Assembly (NCBI GenBank): GCA_021324035.1
Contig: JAJPJU010000349.1
Span: 1 to 5,238, forward strand
Length of the DNA stretch: 5,238 bases
Direction of reading: 5' to 3'
Origin: Spartobacteria bacterium
GTDB taxonomy: Bacteria > Verrucomicrobiota > Verrucomicrobiia > Chthoniobacterales > UBA10450
The notes beneath the pieces are model-generated. The model made no database searches and was not told the origin of the DNA. It saw nothing but the letters and a program-made list of their open reading frames with translations. Numbering within the stretch: position 1 is the stretch's first letter; the number at the start of each line of letters is the position of its first letter. This document shows positions 1 to 5,238 of this stretch, one piece after another. A program made the translations under genes and the position numbers.

Positions 1-704
1 ATGGAAAGCCGCAGCGGTTTAATTGAAAAATTCAAGAACATGTTGAGCCAGAGTCGGAGCAACCTTCGGAAGGTGTAGCGCGAACGAGGGTTTGCGCTCG
101 AGCGATGCTCAACCGGTATTTGGCCGATATTTCGCGTGACGCGATAGATCAAGCCATCGGTGTAGGGATACGGTCCGCGGTATTTTGTGATCTCGTTGAC
201 GACAAATCGATTCATCACCTTAAAACTCGACAGATACAGATCCTTCGGTTTGTGGAGCATGATGGTAGCGATCCGATCGTTGAACCAGCTCCCGAAATTC
301 CTGAACGCTGAATGTTTCTTCTCGATGTAGTGGCCGTAGACAACGTCGTAATTTTTGCGTTTCAATTCCTCCAGCATCCGGATCACTTCCTCCGGCGGGT
401 TCTGACCGTCGTCGTCCAGAACCGCGATATAACGGCCGCGGGCCTGTTTGAATCCGGCGAGAACGGCGTTGTGCTCACCAAAGTTTCGGCTCAAATGGAC
501 GAACACAACCGTATCCGGAAACGTTTCGGTAAGCTTCGCGCAAACTGCCTCGCTGTCGTCCTCCGAACCGTCGTTCACCAGAACAACTTCCAAAGACGTC
601 GACGCAAACACGTTAATGATCTGCTCAACCAGCGGTCCGATTGTCTGGCTGCCGTTATAAACCGGGATTACCAGCGATAGATCAGGGATTATTTCCTCGG
701 CCAT
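1..704 (-). CDS. Polyprenyl-phosphate glycosyltransferase, GT2 family (DPM1/ArnC-like), 3' end cut by window edge
   Basis: The minus strand is open from ATG at 704 to the window edge and encodes 234 residues. Visible GT2 motifs in order: IPVYNGSQ (13-20), VNDGSEDDS (44-52, nucleotide-sugar binding), LSRNFGEHNAVLAGF (71-85), and the metal/nucleotide-binding LDDDGQNPPEEV (96-107). These are followed by SSFKVMNR (159-166) and PYTDGLIYRVTRNIGQIPVEH (from 180), the pattern of enzymes that transfer a sugar from a nucleotide donor to polyprenyl phosphate on the cytoplasmic face. At 207-234 RSRYTFRRLLRLWLNMF leads into the first of the usual C-terminal membrane helices. The family is usually about 310-330 residues, so roughly 80-90 residues lie outside the window. 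No clear Shine-Dalgarno precedes the ATG, but the following reading LSLVIPVYN is the normal GT2 start. It is transcribed divergently from the SDR gene. The sugar is unknown; glucose, mannose or a modified sugar are all possible. Confidence 0.93.
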   Translation of the reverse strand, partial: MAEEIIPDLSLVIPVYNGSQTIGPLVEQIINVFASTSLEVVLVNDGSEDDSEAVCAKLTETFPDTVVFVHLSRNFGEHNAVLAGFKQARGRYIAVLDDDGQNPPEEVIRMLEELKRKNYDVVYGHYIEKKHSAFRNFGSWFNDRIATIMLHKPKDLYLSSFKVMNRFVVNEITKYRGPYPYTDGLIYRVTRNIGQIPVEHRSSANPRSRYTFRRLLRLWLNMFLNFSIKPLRLS

Positions 705-733
705 TGAGGTTCTTGGGTTCAGCTGGGCCGATT

Positions 734-762
734 CTGCCAAAAAAAGTGCGGAAAGTTATAGA
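734..762 (+). promoter_or_regulatory. Possible promoter for the SDR epimerase gene
   Basis: CTGCCA (734-739) and TATAGA (757-762) are separated by 17 bp; each matches the sigma-70 consensus at 4 of 6 positions. Transcription would start near 769, about 24 nt before the GTG at 793. It lies in the only gap between the two divergent genes. The boxes are weak and were found by eye. Confidence 0.3.
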
Positions 763-785
763 AAATCTTTTTGGCCGCGACACAA
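755..785 (-). promoter_or_regulatory. Possible promoter for the GT2 glycosyltransferase gene
   Basis: On the minus strand TATAAC (760-755) matches the -10 consensus at 5 of 6 positions. The only upstream candidate is a poor TTGTGT (785-780) at a long 19-bp spacing. The start would fall near 748, giving a leader of about 44 nt before ATG 704. The -10 box overlaps the plus-strand TATAGA box, so the two divergent promoters would share bases. Confidence 0.28.
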
Positions 786-792
786 TTGCCCG

Positions 793-1791
793 GTGGCGCC
801 GAATCACAATGGTTTCGCCGGCGCCGACGTCCTCATCACCGGGGGACTCGGCTTTATCGGGTCGCACCTGGCCCGCCGCCTGGTCGGTCTGGGCGCCAAC
901 GTTACCCTCGTGGACAGCCTGATTCCGGAGTACGGCGGGAATCTCTTCAACATCCACGACATTCGGGATCGAGTTCAGGTCGATCTGACCGACGTCCGCG
1001 ACGCAAAGGCGATGTCCGCCCTGATCAAGCGTCGCCAGTTTCTCTTCAATCTGGCCGGTCAAACCAGTCATCTCGATTCCATGACCGATCCGCTGACCGA
1101 TTTGAATATTAACGCCGCCGCCCAACTCCAGATCCTCGAGGCGTGTCGCATGCATAACCGCGACCTAAAAATCGTTTTCGCAAGCACGCGGCAGGTTTAC
1201 GGACGGCCGATACATCTTCCGGTCGACGAAAATCACCCTCTGAATCCTGTCGACGTGAATGGAATCAATAAGCTGGCCGGCGAATGGTATCATTTGCTCT
1301 ACAACGACGTTTACGGGATCCGGGCGTGCGCCCTTCGCCTGACCAATACCTACGGCCCCGGAATGCGTGTAAAAGATGCGCGCCAGACGTTTCTTGGGAT
1401 CTGGATTCGTCGATTGATCGAACAAGAACCGATCCAGATTTTTGGGAACGGGAAACAACGACGTGACTTTAATTTTGTGTCTGACGTCGTCGACGCGCTC
1501 TTGAAAGCGGCCGGGAACCCGGCTGCGGACGGTCAGATCTATAACCTTGGCCACAGTGAGCAAGTCAATTTAAAGGAGTTGGCTGAGTTGCTCGTCCGCA
1601 TCACAGGCGGAGGACGATATGAAATGATCGAGTTTCCTGCAGACCGAAAGACTATCGATATTGGAGACTATTATGCCGATTTCAGGAAAATCGAAACTCA
1701 GCTCGGCTGGTCGCCGCAAATTAAGTTGGAAGACGGCTTGAAGGAATCTTTCGAATACTATCAACGCCACCACGCGCACTATTGGGAATAG
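793..1791 (+). CDS. NAD-dependent epimerase/dehydratase (extended SDR) with atypical active site
   Basis: This 332-residue protein has the size and layout of nucleotide-sugar epimerases/dehydratases, which are cytoplasmic. Its Rossmann motif is TGGLGFIGSH (16-25), with acidic D41 after beta-2 (VTLVDS), which favours NAD. NLAGQTSHLDSMTDP (86-100) and FASTRQVYG (129-137) follow; T132 aligns with the catalytic Ser/Thr. The YxxxK position reads NGINK (156-160): the Lys is kept but the Tyr is Asn. LRLTNTYGPGMR (181-192) and FGNGKQRRDFNFVSDVVDA (217-235) form the substrate-side motifs, and LGWSP (304-308) is a usual C-terminal signature. GTG at 793 is the start because no ATG, GTG or TTG lies between it and the in-frame stop at 658. 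From memory, related proteins share the DSLIPEYGGN and VDVNGINK segments, so this is probably a subfamily trait. The substrate cannot be assigned. Its end converges on the membrane-protein gene. Confidence 0.93.
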   Translation: MAPNHNGFAGADVLITGGLGFIGSHLARRLVGLGANVTLVDSLIPEYGGNLFNIHDIRDRVQVDLTDVRDAKAMSALIKRRQFLFNLAGQTSHLDSMTDPLTDLNINAAAQLQILEACRMHNRDLKIVFASTRQVYGRPIHLPVDENHPLNPVDVNGINKLAGEWYHLLYNDVYGIRACALRLTNTYGPGMRVKDARQTFLGIWIRRLIEQEPIQIFGNGKQRRDFNFVSDVVDALLKAAGNPAADGQIYNLGHSEQVNLKELAELLVRITGGGRYEMIEFPADRKTIDIGDYYADFRKIETQLGWSPQIKLEDGLKESFEYYQRHHAHYWE

Positions 1792-1806
1792 TTTGCGGCT
1801 ACGCCG

Positions 1807-3441
1807 TTAATTCTTTTCTCCGGCCTTTTCCAGTTCGCTCGCGGCTTCTTCTTCTTTTCCCTGCTGTCGCAGAGCCATCGCGAGATTGTGATGGGCGTTA
1901 GAATCGTTCGGGCGCAGCCTCAACGCTTCACGATAATGAGCGATCGCCCCTTCTACATTCTGCTTGTGCATTAGAGCATTACCGAGAACGACGTGCGCGT
2001 CGGCATCCGTCGGCTGAAGTTTCAACGCGGCCTCGCACAGTGTAATCGCCTGATCAACGTCGCCCTTTTGTAGCACCGCGCTGCCAAGATTATAAAGCGC
2101 TTCGGGATAATCCGGATGCAGTTGAAGAGAACGTCGGTACTTTTCGATCGCATCGTCAATCTCTCCTTTTTCGAGCTCGACGACTCCAAGATTGTTGTAG
2201 GCGATCCACGAACCTGGATCTTTTGCGATGGTCGTTCGCCAGAGCGTTTCAATATCGCGGTAAGTAGCGCCCTGGCGAAAGGTCAGGATGCTTAAGCAGG
2301 CGAGAATTACGCATCCTCCACTCCATGCGATCCATCGCGCACTTCCGATGCGGTCGCTTAATTTAGCAAGCCCGGCTGCCACCAGCGCTATCGGGCCGAT
2401 ACACGCCAAATATTGGTAATGATCCGCTACGAAGGTGTAGCGAAAGGTATAAAGCATTATGAACCCGAGCAGCGGGGATAGCGTCAGCACGAAAAATAAG
2501 CACGCGGTTGCAACTCCCCGTCCGAAAACATGCCGGCCGAAATAAAGGATCGCTACCACAGCGCCGATGGCGACAAGCCAGCAGTAAGCCGTCGGATCGG
2601 ACGCAGCAATGCGCCATCGCGGATAGATGAATGTCAGGTTCGAAGGCCAGAAGAGCTTGCCGAGATAAAACCATATCGCGCGACTCGCGATCAGAATGCG
2701 TTCAACCGGCGACAGCGAAACGAGAACTCGGGTGCCTTGATGATATTTCTCCCACCAGATGGCAATTAGTCCCGCGCCAAGAGCGAGAACAAAGAATGGC
2801 ACCGTTTCAAAGATCGCCTTCGCGCCGATCGGCTTCTGCTTCCACCACAGAATGAGCAACAATGCAGCCGGCAACGTGCACGCAGTTGACTTCGCAGCAA
2901 GGGCAAGGCCGAAGCAAAGCAGCGCCATGGCGTACACAATCATCCGCCGCCGACCCGCCGAGTCGAGAAATTCGATCCAGATCAGCAAAGTTAGAAAGAA
3001 GAAAAAACCCATCAGCAGGTTCTTCAGTTCGGAAATCCATGCGACGGACTCAACCTGGACGGGATGCAGCGCGAAGATGGCCGCAGCCAACCAGGATCCG
3101 GGCACGCGGAGCTGCGCCAACAGACACCAGACAAGCAATGCGTTACAAATGTGGAGAACAATATTGAGCCAGTGAAAACCCGCCGGATTCAGGTCCCACA
3201 GAAAATGGCCGATCCGCAGCACGGTGTAGGAAAGTGGGAAATATTGTGAAGGCGCGTCCAGGGAGAACCAGATTCGCCATAATCCATCAGGTGCACTCAA
3301 CAATGGATTGTTTGTAACATAGCGGTCGTCATCCCAAATAAATCCGGCGTGCCACACCGGTTGATAAGCGAGAACTGCTGATGCACACAGAATCAGCGCG
3401 CCGGCGAATAGAGTCCGCGAACCGGAGAAAAGACGGCCCAT
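1807..3441 (-). CDS. Polytopic GT-C (TMTC/PMT-like) glycosyltransferase-type membrane protein with C-terminal TPR repeats
   Basis: The 544-residue protein has a hydrophobic body of about 11-13 predicted membrane segments (roughly 10-27, 90-110, 142-158, 166-183, 211-229, 249-264, 286-301, 310-330, 346-360, 370-388 and others). Four TPR units follow at about 411-443, 445-477, 479-511 and 513-541, with the usual NLG..L...G..++AI..Y..AL.L.P pattern. The first outward loop carries FIWDDDRYV (34-42), the acidic motif expected in GT-C enzymes. ALHPVQVESVAWISELKNLL (124-143) and VADHYQYLACIG (338-349) resemble the HPVHTEAVA and ERYLYLPSIG motifs of eukaryotic TMTC O-mannosyltransferases. Family knowledge suggests sugar transfer from a polyprenyl-phosphate donor on the periplasmic side, with TPRs binding the acceptor or a partner; activity here is inferred. 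ATG 3441 begins directly before the first membrane helix, with no clear Shine-Dalgarno. Bacterial relatives are often annotated only as TPR proteins. Confidence 0.87.
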   Translation of the reverse strand: MGRLFSGSRTLFAGALILCASAVLAYQPVWHAGFIWDDDRYVTNNPLLSAPDGLWRIWFSLDAPSQYFPLSYTVLRIGHFLWDLNPAGFHWLNIVLHICNALLVWCLLAQLRVPGSWLAAAIFALHPVQVESVAWISELKNLLMGFFFFLTLLIWIEFLDSAGRRRMIVYAMALLCFGLALAAKSTACTLPAALLLILWWKQKPIGAKAIFETVPFFVLALGAGLIAIWWEKYHQGTRVLVSLSPVERILIASRAIWFYLGKLFWPSNLTFIYPRWRIAASDPTAYCWLVAIGAVVAILYFGRHVFGRGVATACLFFVLTLSPLLGFIMLYTFRYTFVADHYQYLACIGPIALVAAGLAKLSDRIGSARWIAWSGGCVILACLSILTFRQGATYRDIETLWRTTIAKDPGSWIAYNNLGVVELEKGEIDDAIEKYRRSLQLHPDYPEALYNLGSAVLQKGDVDQAITLCEAALKLQPTDADAHVVLGNALMHKQNVEGAIAHYREALRLRPNDSNAHHNLAMALRQQGKEEEAASELEKAGEKN

Positions 3442-3452
3442 AGCCGGTGGCG

Positions 3453-3480
3453 ATATTATTTAAGCTGGGACGACTTCCAA
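3453..3480 (-). promoter_or_regulatory. Possible promoter for the GT-C/TPR membrane protein gene
   Basis: On the minus strand TTGGAA (3480-3475) and TAATAT (3458-3453) are separated by 16 bp, each matching sigma-70 consensus at 4 of 6. The start would fall near 3446, leaving a leader of only about 5 nt before ATG 3441. That would fit near-leaderless initiation and the absence of a Shine-Dalgarno. The AT-rich patch (AAATAATAT) stands out against its GC-rich surroundings, but the boxes are weak. Confidence 0.25.
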
Positions 3481-3522
3481 AGGGATTTCACGCGCTCAAT
3501 CGTAGATCCTGTCCTCGAAGCT

Positions 3523-3564
3523 GCCGCGCCCCACGCACCTTGAACAAGGCGCAGCCGGCGCGGC
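3523..3564. repeat. Imperfect inverted repeat (nested hairpin) in the receptor/GT-C gap
   Basis: The outer arms GCCGCGCC (3523-3530) and GGCGCGGC (3557-3564) are perfectly complementary over 8 bp. Inside, GCACCTT (3535-3541) pairs with AAGGCGC (3546-3552) with one A/C mismatch around a GAAC loop. Unpaired bases lie between the two stems. It sits between the receptor end hairpin and the candidate promoter of the next gene. It could be a second stop structure, a leader or attenuator element, or a dispersed REP-like repeat; one window cannot decide. Confidence 0.45.
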
Positions 3565-3579
3565 GCATCGCGAACAGCA

Positions 3580-3611
3580 GACGGCCGGGTCTCTTTCGAA
3601 ACCCGGCCGTC
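3580..3611 (-). terminator. Strong hairpin downstream of the receptor gene, probable terminator
   Basis: GACGGCCGGGT (3580-3590) and ACCCGGCCGTC (3601-3611) form a perfect 11-bp GC-rich stem. It can extend past one C/A mismatch by two more pairs to a TTTC tetraloop. It begins 21 nt after the receptor stop codon on the minus strand, the usual place for a transcription end. There is no T-run after the stem on either strand, so it is not a textbook intrinsic terminator; it may instead be a 3'-end-protecting structure behind a factor-dependent stop. Confidence 0.6.
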
Positions 3612-3632
3612 GAATTCTAGATCGTGCTTCGC

Positions 3633-5238
3633 TTAGAACCGTTTCTTGATGCCGACGTACCAGAGACGGCCTTTGGCGTTCGTGGTACTTTCGTCGTAAC
3701 CGTTTTCGAACGCGCCGGCCACGAATGGCGGCTCTTCGTCGAACAGGTTATCGATACCGAAGGTGAGCGTGGTGTTATTCAGCCAGGCTCTCCAGCCGCA
3801 CGGATTGTATTCCGCCGTGGAGACCGGCATCACGCCCTTGTCCTTGCCCGACATCTTCACGTTCTTGCCGCCATCCTTGGAATAACCGGCGACTTCCGAT
3901 TGAGCCGCTGGCGGTGGCAGGTTGAACGTGTAATTGACGATCAGGTCGAGGGTGACCCACTCACGCACTTTACGAGTGTCGTCTTGGTTTACGTAATTTG
4001 GGTTAAGCCCGTTGGCCGGGTTGTTGCCGAAAAACCGATGGATTTGCGGCACGAGTGACGAGGCGTCCCAGTATTGTCCAATATAGTGGACAACCAAGCC
4101 ACCATCGATGCCTTGCATCCACGAACCGGACGGGCCGTCGTAGAACAAGCTGGCGTACCAGCGGTTGTGAGTGAACGAACCACCACCGTTTGTACCTTGG
4201 AAGCCGCCACCGAATTTGCCGACTGCGGTGAACCGCTTGCCATTAGGAATGAACTGGACATCGACGTCAGCCATATAGGTTTCGTTCCAAGTCGCAGTGA
4301 ATGTTCCCCAATCGCCGTGACCGAGTCGGCTGGTCTCGAAGATCTCGACTACTTCAAAGTCCCAGGCGCTCAAAACTTCGCGGCCGAGGTTTTGTTCAGG
4401 CGTCAACAGCAGGATGATTGGACCCACAGCCTGGCCAGGATTTGGCGCCCCTCGAATGACCTGATTCGGGAAGAGACGTTCCTCGTTGATCAGCGTTTGG
4501 GCATCGAGAGAGGTCGTAAAGCCGCGGATATCGATATGGATGAAGTCGGCCGACAAGGTTAAACCTTGCAATGGCGCCCACCATTTACCTGGAGTCAGCA
4601 CGCCACCGTAGGTGTACTCGTAAGCGATTTCCGGCTTCAGGGTCGGATTACCTTGAATGTGCTGTTCAACTTGCGCCTCAGTGCCCGAACCTGGGAAATG
4701 AGTATCATGCACTGCCGGGAACGACTGGGTTGTGCCACCGAACAACTCGAACAGGGTCGGAGCGTGGAACGCTTCGATGTAGGCCGCACGCAAGGTCAGA
4801 GACTGATCGATCGGCTGCCAGCGAACGTCGAACTTCGGACGCTCGGTTTGACCGAAATCGCTGTAGCTCTCAAACCGCTCGGCATAGCCAAGCTCCAAGC
4901 TGTAGGCGCCGGGGAAGTTCCAGGTCGGTCCTGTGACCGGGACTCGCGCTTCCCAGAATACCGACCAGGTATCGCGGTTACCCTTGGTCGGCTGACCATT
5001 GGTCGAACCGGTGGTCTGACCGGTGATGGTCAACGGATCCGGTTGATCGTGGAAAGTGTTTCCAAGGTGCGCGCCACCGATGGCGAAGCGAACCGCGCCG
5101 CCCGGCAGGTTGAACATGTCGCCGCGAATCGCGAAGTCTTCGGTCATAATGACCGACTCTTCAACGTCGTGGGTCGTGGTCATGACTTGATTAAGCACGT
5201 TCTTATTATTCGCGCTCTTGCCGAACGGGTTGAAGGCC
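3633..5238 (-). CDS. TonB-dependent outer-membrane receptor, C-terminal part, 5' end cut by window edge
   Basis: The minus-strand frame is open from the right edge to TAA at 3635-3633 and gives 534 residues of beta-barrel. The visible part begins AFNPFGKSANNKNV, so the GTG at 5198 is internal. Counting from the edge, barrel signatures are LTLRAAYIEAFHAPTLFELF (147-166), GNPTLKPEIAYEYTYGG (196-212), LTFGIDNLFDEEPPF (491-505) and a last strand GRLWYVGIKKRF ending in Phe, the usual signal for barrel insertion by BAM. Alternating hydrophobic strands rich in Tyr/Trp and Gly/Asn/Thr loops are seen throughout. The plug, TonB box and signal peptide would lie outside the window; receptors of this kind usually run to 900-1100 residues. 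A Lys/Gly-rich segment (3834-3899) precedes the last strands. The protein should import a large or scarce ligand across the outer membrane using TonB-ExbBD energy. The ligand is unknown; no SusD partner or siderophore gene is visible. The style of the C-terminus resembles Verrucomicrobiota receptors (from memory). Confidence 0.92.
   Translation of the reverse strand, partial: AFNPFGKSANNKNVLNQVMTTTHDVEESVIMTEDFAIRGDMFNLPGGAVRFAIGGAHLGNTFHDQPDPLTITGQTTGSTNGQPTKGNRDTWSVFWEARVPVTGPTWNFPGAYSLELGYAERFESYSDFGQTERPKFDVRWQPIDQSLTLRAAYIEAFHAPTLFELFGGTTQSFPAVHDTHFPGSGTEAQVEQHIQGNPTLKPEIAYEYTYGGVLTPGKWWAPLQGLTLSADFIHIDIRGFTTSLDAQTLINEERLFPNQVIRGAPNPGQAVGPIILLLTPEQNLGREVLSAWDFEVVEIFETSRLGHGDWGTFTATWNETYMADVDVQFIPNGKRFTAVGKFGGGFQGTNGGGSFTHNRWYASLFYDGPSGSWMQGIDGGLVVHYIGQYWDASSLVPQIHRFFGNNPANGLNPNYVNQDDTRKVREWVTLDLIVNYTFNLPPPAAQSEVAGYSKDGGKNVKMSGKDKGVMPVSTAEYNPCGWRAWLNNTTLTFGIDNLFDEEPPFVAGAFENGYDESTTNAKGRLWYVGIKKRF

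Noticed and set aside
105..680. Plus-strand open frames of 68 and 122 codons, the second starting directly after the first, that look like a small gene pair
   Set aside because: The minus strand across the same bases carries an uninterrupted GT2 glycosyltransferase with all expected motifs, so the plus-strand frames are shadows.
682..1155. 157-codon minus-strand open frame opposite the SDR N-terminus
   Set aside because: It lies antisense to the well-supported Rossmann domain and its translation shows no recognisable motif; it is a shadow frame of a GC-rich gene.
1816..2211. Possible nucleotide-level tandem repeat in the TPR-coding region
   Set aside because: The four units are alike only at the protein pattern level; the DNA of successive units differs, so it is a TPR domain and not a DNA repeat.
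3612..3621. Overlapping EcoRI and XbaI recognition sequences (GAATTCTAGA) after the receptor, suggestive of a cloning junction
   Set aside because: No vector or linker sequence surrounds it, and the receptor reads normally to its stop beside a natural-looking hairpin; chance explains it.
3624..4562. Two plus-strand open frames (144 codons from 3624, 162 codons from 4074) opposite the receptor
   Set aside because: Both are antisense to clear TonB-receptor barrel sequence, lack recognisable domains and arise from codon composition of the real gene.
5196..5198. GTG at 5198 as the receptor start
   Set aside because: The frame continues upstream to the edge with receptor-like sequence (AFNPFGKS), and a start here would leave no signal peptide or plug; the gene is simply cut by the window.

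Overview
The window holds four protein-coding genes and one structured intergenic region. Two genes run off the edges. It reads as a chromosomal segment of a Gram-negative bacterium, because a TonB-dependent outer-membrane receptor occupies the right third. The gene set (receptor with this style of C-terminal barrel, polytopic GT-C/TPR protein, polyprenyl-phosphate glycosyltransferase, SDR epimerase) and a moderately GC-rich composition suggest a soil- or water-type Verrucomicrobiota lineage. That assignment is inference from remembered family resemblance, not from a search. No rRNA, tRNA, CRISPR, insertion sequence or phage gene was seen.

Layout: (1) 1-704, minus strand, the N-terminal 234 residues of a family-2 polyprenyl-phosphate glycosyltransferase, cut by the left edge. 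(2) 705-792, a short divergent promoter region. (3) 793-1791, plus strand, an extended-SDR NAD-dependent epimerase/dehydratase with a GTG start. (4) 1807-3441, minus strand, a 544-residue integral-membrane protein with a GT-C (TMTC/PMT-like) body and four C-terminal TPRs; its stop lies only 15 bp from the convergent epimerase stop. (5) 3442-3632, a 191-bp gap holding two inverted repeats and a possible promoter. (6) 3633-5238, minus strand, the C-terminal 534 residues of a TonB-dependent receptor, cut by the right edge.

The first three genes fit one theme: making and transferring activated sugar at the inner membrane. The SDR could make or modify a nucleotide sugar, the GT2 enzyme could load sugar onto a polyprenyl-phosphate carrier, and the GT-C/TPR protein could use a lipid-linked sugar on the periplasmic face. 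This linkage is inferred from families and adjacency only. The receptor is separated by a hairpin that looks like a transcription end and is probably an independent unit.

The most notable residue-level observation is that the SDR has Asn where the catalytic Tyr of the YxxxK motif is expected. Nothing here clearly amounts to a new multi-gene system.
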